Positions 1-4,973 of a stretch of 5,615 bases of DNA are shown in pieces. The stretch covers positions 1 through 5,615 of the forward strand of contig DQVA01000254.1 of assembly GCA_015661965.1 (NCBI GenBank), read 5' to 3'. Origin of the DNA: Candidatus Bipolaricaulota bacterium (GTDB lineage Bacteria > Bipolaricaulota > Bipolaricaulia > Bipolaricaulales > Bipolaricaulaceae). Under the pieces are notes generated by a model. That model did no database searches. It saw nothing but the letters and a program-made list of their open reading frames with translations, and had not been told where the DNA came from. A program made the position numbers and the translations under genes. Position 1 is the first letter of the stretch. Each line of letters opens with the position of its first letter.

Positions 1-1
1 C

Positions 2-211
2 GCGGACCCCCGGGAGCGGGCGGGGATCGTGCTCCTGCGGGGCCCGTGGGCCCTATCCGCGCCCGGGGCCCGGGCGCGGGCCGAGCGGCACTTCCTGGAG
101 CGGGGCCTGAAGGTCCACGTGCGTGCCGGCGGGATCCGCATCTCCACCCACTTCTTCAACACCGAAGGGGAACTGGAACGTTTGCTGGTGGCCCTGGCCC
201 AGTTGGGGTGA
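2..211 (+). CDS. Class V aminotransferase / cysteine desulfurase-like protein, C-terminal part
   Basis: Only the last 69 residues are in the window; the gene begins upstream. The reading frame is open from position 2 to the TGA at 209-211. The visible part begins with a stretch containing ERAGIV and ends with GGIRISTHFFNTEGELERLL. This matches the usual C-terminus of fold-type I PLP enzymes of aminotransferase class V (cysteine desulfurase, selenocysteine lyase, isopenicillin-N epimerase and kynureninase relatives), where a G-x-R-[IV]-S-x-H-[FY]-[YF]-N-T block is followed by a short helix. The PLP lysine and the active-site cysteine loop lie outside the window, so the substrate cannot be decided. 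A GTG at 29 could be read as a start, but the family similarity extends upstream of it, so it is internal. The gene ends in a hairpin and converges on the small zinc-ribbon gene. A role as sulfur donor to the nearby TtuB/TtuA system is possible but only inferred. Confidence 0.75.
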   Translation, partial: ADPRERAGIVLLRGPWALSAPGARARAERHFLERGLKVHVRAGGIRISTHFFNTEGELERLLVALAQLG

Positions 212-238
212 AGGCGGCCGCAGAGCCCCGGCCGCCTT
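211..238. terminator. Bidirectional hairpin between convergent genes
   Basis: AAGGCGGCCG (211-220) and CGGCCGCCTT (229-238) form a perfect 10-bp inverted repeat with an 8-nt loop. The left arm shares its first base with the TGA stop of the aminotransferase-like gene. The minus-strand gene ends 10 nt away at 248, so one hairpin could serve both genes. On the plus strand the stem is followed only by a mixed T-rich run (cggttcctgtt), not a clean U-tract, so its efficiency as an intrinsic terminator is uncertain. Confidence 0.65.
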
Positions 239-247
239 CGGTTCCTG

Positions 248-418
248 TTACCGGAAGATGCGGTTGCTCTGAGGACGCCGCTTACGGGCGCATTCCCGGC
301 AGTACACCGGCCGGTCGTCCTTGGGTTCGAACGGGAGTTCCTTGATCTCGGCGCCACAGTCCGGGCAGGTGAGGTGCAGGTGGCTGACGTCGTACATCCT
401 GCGCTTCTGGTAAGGCAT
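248..418 (-). CDS. Small CxxC...CxxC zinc-ribbon protein (56 aa)
   Basis: This short gene reads ATG (416-418) to TAA (248-250). The protein is basic at both ends and contains CPDC (residues 18-21) and CREC (40-43), separated by 18 residues that include KELPFEPKDDRPVY. It resembles the 'CxxC-x17-CxxC' zinc-ribbon families, in which the second knuckle is preceded by RPVYC. The four cysteines very probably bind one zinc. The ends (MPYQKRRMYDV and KRRPQSNRIFR) are rich in Lys/Arg, which would suit RNA or DNA binding, but no function is established for such small proteins. Translation is well supported: AAAGGAGG lies 4 nt upstream of the ATG, on the complement of 423-430. It is divergent from the ABC-class ATPase gene and converges on the aminotransferase-like gene. 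The spacing of 18 rather than 17 between the knuckles is a small departure from the named family. Confidence 0.85.
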   Translation of the reverse strand: MPYQKRRMYDVSHLHLTCPDCGAEIKELPFEPKDDRPVYCRECARKRRPQSNRIFR

Positions 419-422
419 GGGA

Positions 423-430
423 CCTCCTTT
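423..430 (-). promoter_or_regulatory. Strong ribosome binding site of the zinc-ribbon gene
   Basis: The complement of these bases reads AAAGGAGG, a near-complete match to the anti-Shine-Dalgarno sequence, 4 nt before the ATG at 418. It fixes the start of the 56-residue protein and is a main reason for treating so short a frame as a gene. Confidence 0.8.
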
Positions 431-477
431 CCGCGGGGTCCCGCCTCGGGGACAGGGCCTGACGCGATGGTTTCCAG

Positions 478-483
478 ACTATA
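478..483 (-). promoter_or_regulatory. Candidate -10 element for the zinc-ribbon gene
   Basis: The complement reads TATAGT, one mismatch from the TATAAT consensus, in an otherwise very GC-rich stretch. Transcription from here would leave a leader of about 50 nt before the start at 418. The matching -35 is weak: the complement of 502-507 reads TTCGCC at 18-nt spacing. The call therefore rests mainly on the -10. Confidence 0.35.
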
Positions 484-595
484 CCCGAAGGCGCGGGAAA
501 AGGCGAAGCCTCCTGCCGGCGGCGGGGAAGGCGCTGGTCCCTGGACGCGGTTCCGTGAACAGGGTGAGGTGGCCTGGGACCCTGCGGATTCGGGT

Positions 596-601
596 TAGAA
601 T
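596..601 (+). promoter_or_regulatory. -10 element of a probable leaderless promoter
   Basis: TAGAAT fits the TANNNT -10 pattern and ends 8 nt before the ATG at 610. Transcription would therefore begin at or within a base or two of the start codon. No Shine-Dalgarno-like purine run lies in 590-609 and no convincing -35 is visible 16-18 nt upstream. This arrangement matches leaderless genes known from Deinococcus-Thermus and several other bacterial lineages. Confidence 0.5.
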
Positions 602-609
602 CGCGGGCT

Positions 610-2325
610 ATGGCGGATCAACGAGGGCTTTCCGGGTTGCTCAGGCGGATAGACGGCAGTGGGTATGGTGCGTACAAGCAACTCCGGGGCAGGTGGCGGT
701 TCCCGGACTTCACCCTGCACGTGGACCATGTGCAAGGGGACCCGTTCGCCGCCCCCAGCCGACTCAGGGTGCAGGTGCCCGGGGAGGTGGCCGGCTTCCC
801 CCGTGACCTTTTCCGGACCAGGGCCCGGCGGATCGCCCTGGAGGATTTTCTGATCAGGGCCCTGGCTCGGGAGATCCCCGAGGTGGCCAAGGGCAAGCGG
901 GGCTCGGGCCGCTCCGGGGAGTTCTCGGTGGTGGACTTCGGCCAGTGCATCCTCCCCAGGACCGCACTGCGGATTTCGCTGGAGGGGGTGGAGGCCATCA
1001 TCTCCTGTGGCCTGCCGGCAGCTGGCCGCAGGGTGCTGGGGCGGGAGGCGGAGGCCATGCTCCTGGGGGAGCTTCCGGAGCTGGTACGCCGCGCCCTCCT
1101 CTACCGGAACCTGGACCCGGGGGCGGTGCGCCGACATGTGGAGTGTGGCGAGGACGCCGAGGCCCTGCGGGAGCAACTTGCGGAGCACGGTCTGGTCGCT
1201 TTCGTGGCCGAGGGGGCGATCCTCCCCCGGGCCTCGGGCGTCTCTGATCGTCCCTTGCGGCGGGGGGCCGTCCCCTTCACCCCCCCGGAGTCCCTGACCG
1301 TCACCCTGGAGCGCCCCAACGCCGGGCCCATCCGGGGGATGGGGATCCCCGCGGGGATCACCCTCATCGTGGGCGGAGGCTATCACGGAAAGTCCACGCT
1401 GCTCTCCGCCCTGGCCCAGGGGGTGTACAACCACATCCCCGGGGACGGCCGGGAGTACGTGGTGACGCGGAAGGAGGCGGTGGTGATCCGGGCCGAGGAC
1501 GGCAGGTTCGTGTGTGGGGTGGACATCTCCCCCTTCATCTCAAACCTGCCTAACGGCACTGATACGAAAAGCTTCTCCACCCAAAACGCCTCCGGTTCCA
1601 CCTCCCAGGCGGCGAACATCATGGAAGCCCTGGAGGCCGGGGCGGCGGTGCTGCTGGTGGACGAGGACACGTCCGCCACCAACTTCATGATCCGGGACGA
1701 ACGCATGCAAGCCCTGGTGGCCAAGGAGAAGGAGCCCATCACCCCGTTCCTGGACAAGGTGCGGCTCCTATACCGGGACTACGGGGTGTCCACGGTGCTG
1801 GTGATGGGGGGGTCGGGGGATTACTTCGAGGTGACGGACACGGTGATCATGATGGATGCCTACCGCCCCCTGGACGTGACCGGGCGGGCCAAGGAGATCG
1901 TGCGCAAGTACCCCCTGAAGCGACGGCCCGAGGGCGGGGAGGGCTTCGGGGCGTTTCGGGCCCGCCGGCCGGTCCTGGCCAGCATCCAACCTCGTACCAG
2001 AAAAGGGAAGCTCAAGGTGCAGGGGTCGCGGCTCTCCCTGCGCTTGGGGAACTACAGCATCGACCTCACCCGACTCTCCCAGTTCGCCGAGGTGCCCCAA
2101 GTGCGGGCGGTGGGTTACCTGTTGGCCTGGCTGGCCGAGCACGGCCAAGACCTGAAGACGGACGGCACGGTAAGGGAGCTCCTCCTCGCGTTGGAGCGCC
2201 GGGTGGAGGAGGAGGGCCTGGAAGCATTGTTGCCAGCTCGGTATGGGGATTTGGCCGTGCCGCGCCGGTTCGAGGTGGCGGCCGCCCTCAACCGCCTGCG
2301 CACCCTGCGTCTGCGGAACCCGTAG
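610..2325 (+). CDS. ABC-class P-loop ATPase (COG3044-like), probable cytosolic RNA- or nucleic-acid-linked protein
   Basis: The gene encodes 571 residues, close to the usual length of the 'predicted ATPase of the ABC class' family (COG3044 / Pfam ABC_ATPase with ABC_N). The start is supported by the conserved N-terminal block LRRIDGSGYGAYKQLRG at about residues 11-27, followed by VQGDPFAAPSR (41-51). The nucleotide-binding core shows a Walker A loop GGGYHGKST (255-263), an ABC-signature-like SGSTSQA (328-334), and a Walker B with its acidic pair, VLLVDEDTSATN (347-358). The family hallmark block VLVMGGSGDYFEVTDTVIMM follows at 396-415. No membrane segment is seen, so it is not a transporter subunit. 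The C-terminal 130 residues are basic and helical. The trypanosome mitochondrial protein MRB1590, which binds RNA in editing complexes, belongs to this superfamily. By inference the bacterial protein may also act on RNA, but its role is unknown. It lacks a Shine-Dalgarno and converges on trmI. Confidence 0.88.
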   Translation: MADQRGLSGLLRRIDGSGYGAYKQLRGRWRFPDFTLHVDHVQGDPFAAPSRLRVQVPGEVAGFPRDLFRTRARRIALEDFLIRALAREIPEVAKGKRGSGRSGEFSVVDFGQCILPRTALRISLEGVEAIISCGLPAAGRRVLGREAEAMLLGELPELVRRALLYRNLDPGAVRRHVECGEDAEALREQLAEHGLVAFVAEGAILPRASGVSDRPLRRGAVPFTPPESLTVTLERPNAGPIRGMGIPAGITLIVGGGYHGKSTLLSALAQGVYNHIPGDGREYVVTRKEAVVIRAEDGRFVCGVDISPFISNLPNGTDTKSFSTQNASGSTSQAANIMEALEAGAAVLLVDEDTSATNFMIRDERMQALVAKEKEPITPFLDKVRLLYRDYGVSTVLVMGGSGDYFEVTDTVIMMDAYRPLDVTGRAKEIVRKYPLKRRPEGGEGFGAFRARRPVLASIQPRTRKGKLKVQGSRLSLRLGNYSIDLTRLSQFAEVPQVRAVGYLLAWLAEHGQDLKTDGTVRELLLALERRVEEEGLEALLPARYGDLAVPRRFEVAAALNRLRTLRLRNP

Positions 2326-2356
2326 CGGGACTTTCGGAACTCGCCGATCCCCGCTA
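2323..2356. terminator. Convergent terminator hairpin containing both stop codons
   Basis: TAGCGGG (2323-2329) pairs perfectly with CCCGCTA (2350-2356). A smaller inner stem, TCGG (2334-2337) with CCGA (2344-2347), caps it. The TAG stop of the ABC-class ATPase is the start of the left arm and the TAG stop of trmI, read on the other strand, is the end of the right arm. No U-tract follows on either side, so it may work as a structural 3' end rather than a classical intrinsic terminator. Confidence 0.5.
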
Positions 2357-3136
2357 GTTCGGCAGGGCCTTACGGGCGGACACGAGATACCCGGTGAACC
2401 CCACCATCCGCTCGAACGGGCGTACCCCTTCCCGGGCCCGCACCAGCACCTTCCGCTCCAGCAGCTCCACCGCCTCCAGGGCGGAAAAGCCCACCTCCTG
2501 CAGGGCGGCGAAGGTCGTCTTGAGCTGCTCGGCGGTGGGGACGATGAGGGCGATGGGCCGCCCCGGGGCCAGGGCGGCATAGGCCGCCGGCACCGCCAGC
2601 CACGGATCGGGCAGGTCCAGAAAGATCGCGTCGACGTCGTCCTCCGGGAAAGGTTGGCCCGCCTCCAGAAGCTGGGCCTCCACCCGTTCCCGCAGGCCAT
2701 ATCTCTCCAGGTTCGCAAGCGCGTTTTCCAGAAAATCCTGGCGGCGGTCGAACGTGTAGACGCGCCCCTCCCGCCCGACTAGCTGTGCGAGCACGATGGT
2801 GAACGCGCCGGAGCCGGTGCCCATCTCGATCACCCGCGCCCCGGGGAACAGGTCCAGCGCCAAGATGAGCCACCCGGCGTCCTTGGGGTACACGATCTGG
2901 GTCCGGCGGCGCACCTTCATCATCCGTTCCGGGACGCGGGGGCGGAAGGCGATGAAGCGGTGGCCGGTGCCGGAGAGGATCGGTGTCCCTTCGGGGCGAC
3001 CGGCGATGTCGTCGTGGCGGATCACCCCCCGATGGGAATGGAACTCCCCGCCTTCCTCTAGGGTGATGAGGAAGGTGCGACCCTTCCCGTCCTCCCAGAG
3101 GAGGACCGCCTCCCCGTAGTTAAGCGGCCGCGCCAT
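2354..3136 (-). CDS. trmI: tRNA (adenine-58-N1)-methyltransferase TrmI
   Basis: The 260-residue protein is a SAM-dependent methyltransferase that makes m1A58 in the T-loop of tRNA. It has the family's N-terminal beta domain (FHSHRGVIRHDDIAGRPEG, about 32-50), the IVYPKD block (81-86), SAM-binding motif I VIEMGTGSGAF (102-112), and the motif IV region LDLPDPW (173-179), whose first Asp corresponds to the catalytic/adenine-contacting Asp of TrmI. It also has the typical C-terminal VRPFERMVGFTGYL (238-251). Length is normal; bacterial and archaeal TrmI act as homotetramers. The ATG at 3136 is preceded by GGGGAGGG about 6 nt away. It overlaps the end of ttuA by 17 nt, so the two are almost certainly translated from one message. 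Methylation of A58 is reported to favour thiolation of T54 in Thermus, which fits the genetic coupling here. Confidence 0.93.
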   Translation of the reverse strand: MARPLNYGEAVLLWEDGKGRTFLITLEEGGEFHSHRGVIRHDDIAGRPEGTPILSGTGHRFIAFRPRVPERMMKVRRRTQIVYPKDAGWLILALDLFPGARVIEMGTGSGAFTIVLAQLVGREGRVYTFDRRQDFLENALANLERYGLRERVEAQLLEAGQPFPEDDVDAIFLDLPDPWLAVPAAYAALAPGRPIALIVPTAEQLKTTFAALQEVGFSALEAVELLERKVLVRAREGVRPFERMVGFTGYLVSARKALPN

Positions 3137-4025
3137 GGGACACCCTCCCCTTGAGGCGGCAGAAGCGGCAGGGCCCGTCCGCGGCGGTGGGCATGCCGCA
3201 GCCCGGGCAATCCTGGAGCACCACCGGCTCTGGCGGCCGGAACCGATCCCGCACTTTCAGAAACCCTCGCAGGAAAGAGATCTTCGTGGCGGGGTAGCGG
3301 TCCTCGAGTTCGTTCAGCACGCCCTTGAGGGCGATGGACCTGGCTCCCTGGGCGTGGGGGCAGTCCTCGTACAGGTACCGGATCCCCTTGATCAGGCAGT
3401 AGGCGGCCATCTCCCGCTCCGAGAGGAACACCAAGGGCTTGATCTTTTTCACCAGCTTCCCCTCCCCCGGGAGGGCGGGATACTGGCGCGCCAGGTACCC
3501 CTCGTCCCAGCGGAGCACGTTCCCGAGCAGGGTGGCCGCCTCGTCGTCCAGGTTGTGGCCGGTGGCCAGGGCCTGATACCCCCCCTCCCAGGCGAACTTG
3601 TTCATCAGGTACCGTTTCACCGTGCCACACAGGGAACAGGTCTTCCCCCGGGCCAGGCGGGTAAGTCCATCCAGGGTCGCCCCCAGCTCCTTTTCCAGCG
3701 ACACCACGTGCAGGGTGAATCCCCGCTCCCGGGCAAAAACCTGGGAGGCCTCCCGGGAGCGGGCGGAGTACCCGGCGATCCCCAGGTCGATGTACAGGCC
3801 CTCCGCTCGATAGCCGAGCTCGACCAGGATGTGCCACAGGGCCAGGGAATCCTTGCCCCCGGACACGGCCACCAGCACCCGCTCCTGGGGGGCCAGCATG
3901 CGGAAGCGGCGGATGGCCCCGGCCACCTCCTTCTCCACCCGTGCCACCAGATGCTCCGGGCACAGGCGCAGGCCCGCGTGCCGGAGCTTGATCACCGCCT
4001 CCCTACCACATACTGAACACTTCAC
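3120..4025 (-). CDS. ttuA: tRNA-5-methyluridine-54 2-sulfurtransferase TtuA
   Basis: The 301-residue protein belongs to the TtcA/TtuA/Ncs6 family of PP-loop tRNA thiolases. N-terminal zinc finger ligands are C3, C6, C22 and H25. The PP-loop SGGKDS (55-60) binds and activates ATP for adenylation of the target uridine. C130 and C133 (CSLC) with C222 are the three cysteines that hold the labile [4Fe-4S] cluster in Thermus TtuA, as I recall the published structure, with the same numbering here. GHNLDDEA (156-163) is the second family motif. The C-terminal zinc finger uses C273, C276, C286 and C289. The start is a GTG at 4025, supported by AAAAGGAG 5 nt upstream and by the finger beginning at residue 3. 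The gene follows a TtuB-like sulfur carrier and overlaps trmI. TtuA makes 2-thioribothymidine at position 54, a modification tied to heat stability of tRNA. A wobble-position (Ncs6-like) role is possible from the fold alone but less likely given the partners. Confidence 0.92.
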   Translation of the reverse strand: MKCSVCGREAVIKLRHAGLRLCPEHLVARVEKEVAGAIRRFRMLAPQERVLVAVSGGKDSLALWHILVELGYRAEGLYIDLGIAGYSARSREASQVFARERGFTLHVVSLEKELGATLDGLTRLARGKTCSLCGTVKRYLMNKFAWEGGYQALATGHNLDDEAATLLGNVLRWDEGYLARQYPALPGEGKLVKKIKPLVFLSEREMAAYCLIKGIRYLYEDCPHAQGARSIALKGVLNELEDRYPATKISFLRGFLKVRDRFRPPEPVVLQDCPGCGMPTAADGPCRFCRLKGRVSHGAAA

Positions 4026-4039
4026 TGGGGCTCCTTTTC

Positions 4040-4114
4040 AACCACAGAGATCTCCGGGAACACAGAGGAGTCCAGAATTCTTCCCTCCCGACTTTCTCGG
4101 TGTCCTCCGTGGTT
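4040..4114. repeat. Imperfect inverted repeat of CACAGAG type between ttuB and ttuA
   Basis: The left half carries AACCACAGAG (4040-4049) and a second ACACAGAGGA copy (about 4060-4069). The right half reads CTCGGTGTCC then CTCCGTGGTT (4105-4114). The outer arms pair with a single mismatch. The inner copies pair with a bulge of about 9 nt on the left. CACAGAG-type repeats of this sort are common between genes in many bacterial and metagenome-derived genomes (from general familiarity). Here it fills most of the 94-nt gap inside the operon and may fold in the ttuB-ttuA message, or be a small decayed mobile repeat. Confidence 0.6.
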
Positions 4115-4119
4115 TTCCG

Positions 4120-4311
4120 TCAGCCACCGGAGATCACGTCCACCAGTTCCAGCTCCTCCCCGTCCGCTGGCCGGTGGGAGAGGGGCACGATCCTGCCATC
4201 CTTTATCGCCAGCACCGTCTCCGGCAGGATCCCCAGCTCCCGCAGGGCCTGTTCCAGGGTCTTTCCGGCCTCCACGGTGTAGACCTGTTCCTTCCTTTTC
4301 AATATGACCAT
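4120..4311 (-). CDS. ttuB: TtuB-like ubiquitin-fold sulfur carrier (MoaD/ThiS family)
   Basis: The 63-residue protein ends in the diagnostic double glycine (DVISGG), the tail that is adenylated and converted to a thiocarboxylate in sulfur carriers. Length and the pattern LxEALxxLGIxPETVLAIKDGRIVPLSHRPADGEELELV fit the beta-grasp fold; PETV and the GDxLELVxVISGG-like ending are typical. I start it at the ATG at 4311 because AGGGAG (complement of 4316-4321) lies 4 nt upstream and the beta-grasp begins at once. A longer frame from 4353 adds 14 residues without a comparable site. It leads the minus-strand operon, followed 94 nt later by ttuA, so it is most likely the sulfur donor for tRNA U54 thiolation. 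In Thermus TtuB can also be attached to proteins as a ubiquitin-like modifier. ThiS for thiamine synthesis is the main alternative, but no thiamine gene is nearby. Confidence 0.85.
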   Translation of the reverse strand: MVILKRKEQVYTVEAGKTLEQALRELGILPETVLAIKDGRIVPLSHRPADGEELELVDVISGG

Positions 4312-4324
4312 CTCACTCCCTCGC

Positions 4325-4353
4325 TTGGGAATATGGACCCCACAGTTTATCAT
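4325..4353 (+). promoter_or_regulatory. Sigma-70-type promoter for thyX-dcd
   Basis: TTGGGA (4325-4330, 4 of 6 with TTGACA) and TATCAT (4348-4353, 5 of 6 with TATAAT) are separated by exactly 17 nt. Transcription would begin near 4360, leaving about 26 nt of leader with a Shine-Dalgarno. The same 74-nt interval must also hold the promoter of the divergent ttuB operon, so the two promoters overlap. For the minus strand I see only weaker candidates (GATAAA, complement of 4347-4352; or TTGGCG, complement of 4355-4360, with CATATT, complement of 4330-4335, at 19-nt spacing). Confidence 0.55.
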
Positions 4354-4374
4354 GCGCCAACTTCCGGGCAGGGA

Positions 4375-4380
4375 AAGGAG
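4375..4380 (+). promoter_or_regulatory. Ribosome binding site of thyX
   Basis: AAGGAG lies 5 nt before the ATG at 4386 and sets this as the thyX start. It is part of a longer purine run (gggaaaggagagggg). Confidence 0.75.
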
Positions 4381-4385
4381 AGGGG

Positions 4386-4973
4386 ATGAAGGTGGAGCTG
4401 CTCGCCATCACCCCGGACGCGGAGGGGGTGATCGCCCGCTGCGCGCGGGTATCGCACCGGTCAGAGGGGAAGGCAACCCCGGAGGCGGACGCCAAGCTCA
4501 TCCGGCGGCTGATAGAGCTGGGACACGAGTCGGTGTTGGAGTTCGCCACCGCTACGTTCTTGGTGGAAGGCATCTCCCGGGCGGCCGCCAATCAGCTTAC
4601 CCGACACCGCCTGGCCAGCTTCGTGCAGGAGTCACAGCGCTACGTGGACGTGCGGGAGCGGGGGTTGGTCCGCCCCCCCACCTTCAGCGAGGACCAGTGG
4701 CGGAAGGCCGTTTCCCTCCACCGAAGGGCGGTGGAGCTCTACCAGAACCTTATCTCCGCTGGCCTCCCCAAGGAGGACGCCCGTTATATCCTCCCCATCG
4801 GGACCGAGACGCGTCTTACGGTGTCGGCCAATTTCCGGGAATGGAGGCACATCATCCGGCTGCGGGGAAGCAGAGCGGCCCAGTGGGAGATCCGCCAGCT
4901 GGCGAGGGAGGTGCTGCGGATCCTGAAACAGCACGCCCCCACTGTGTTCGGAGATCTGGAGGTGAACGGATGA
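4386..4973 (+). CDS. thyX: Flavin-dependent thymidylate synthase ThyX
   Basis: The 195-residue enzyme converts dUMP to dTMP using methylene-tetrahydrofolate as carbon donor and FAD/NAD(P)H as reductant, without making dihydrofolate. The ThyX motif RHRxxSxxxxSxR is present as RHRLASFVQESQR (residues 73-85). S83 corresponds to the conserved active-site serine and R75/R85 to nucleotide/flavin contacts. Also present are GHESVLEF (46-53), ARYILPIGTETRL (132-144) and the C-terminal substrate-binding block LRGSRAAQWEIR (159-170). In most homologues the first block ends in EH (GHxSVxEH); here it ends in EF. Length is at the short end of the normal family range. It is the first gene of an operon with dcd, overlapping by ATGA. 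ThyX rather than ThyA is common in thermophiles and in bacteria with modest dihydrofolate reductase capacity. Confidence 0.95.
   Translation: MKVELLAITPDAEGVIARCARVSHRSEGKATPEADAKLIRRLIELGHESVLEFATATFLVEGISRAAANQLTRHRLASFVQESQRYVDVRERGLVRPPTFSEDQWRKAVSLHRRAVELYQNLISAGLPKEDARYILPIGTETRLTVSANFREWRHIIRLRGSRAAQWEIRQLAREVLRILKQHAPTVFGDLEVNG
4958..4965 (+). promoter_or_regulatory. Ribosome binding site of dcd inside the end of thyX
   Basis: GGAGGTGA is a full match to the complement of the 16S rRNA 3' end (UCACCUCC), 4 nt before the dcd ATG at 4970. Together with the ATGA overlap it suggests translational coupling of thyX and dcd. Confidence 0.75.

Noticed and set aside
419..609. Possible riboswitch, small RNA or additional small gene in the divergent region
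   Set aside because: No conserved RNA motif, no convincing structured leader and no frame with a ribosome binding site was seen. Only the candidate -10 elements stand out.
595..1434. Long open frame on the minus strand, antisense to the first half of the ABC-class ATPase gene
   Set aside because: The plus strand encodes a recognisable ATPase over the whole stretch. The antisense frame is a by-product of high GC, has low-complexity Gly/Pro/His-rich composition and matches no family I know.
1768..2718. Minus-strand open frame spanning the end of the ATPase gene and part of trmI
   Set aside because: It crosses the convergent hairpin and overlaps trmI in another frame. The trmI frame carries all methyltransferase motifs, while this one is Arg/Ser/Pro-rich noise.
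3752..3766. A 15-bp match to positions 9-23 (CCCGGGAGCGGGCGG)
   Set aside because: Both copies lie in unrelated coding sequence, are GC-only and not flanked by further similarity, so chance is enough.
3135..4016. Plus-strand open frame of 293 codons opposite ttuA
   Set aside because: ttuA on the minus strand has complete catalytic and metal-binding motifs with a Shine-Dalgarno. The opposite frame shows only GC-driven composition.
4312..4353. Longer version of the ttuB-like protein starting at 4353
   Set aside because: The extra 14 residues lie in the promoter region, have no ribosome binding site and precede the beta-grasp domain. The ATG at 4311 has AGGGAG at 4 nt.
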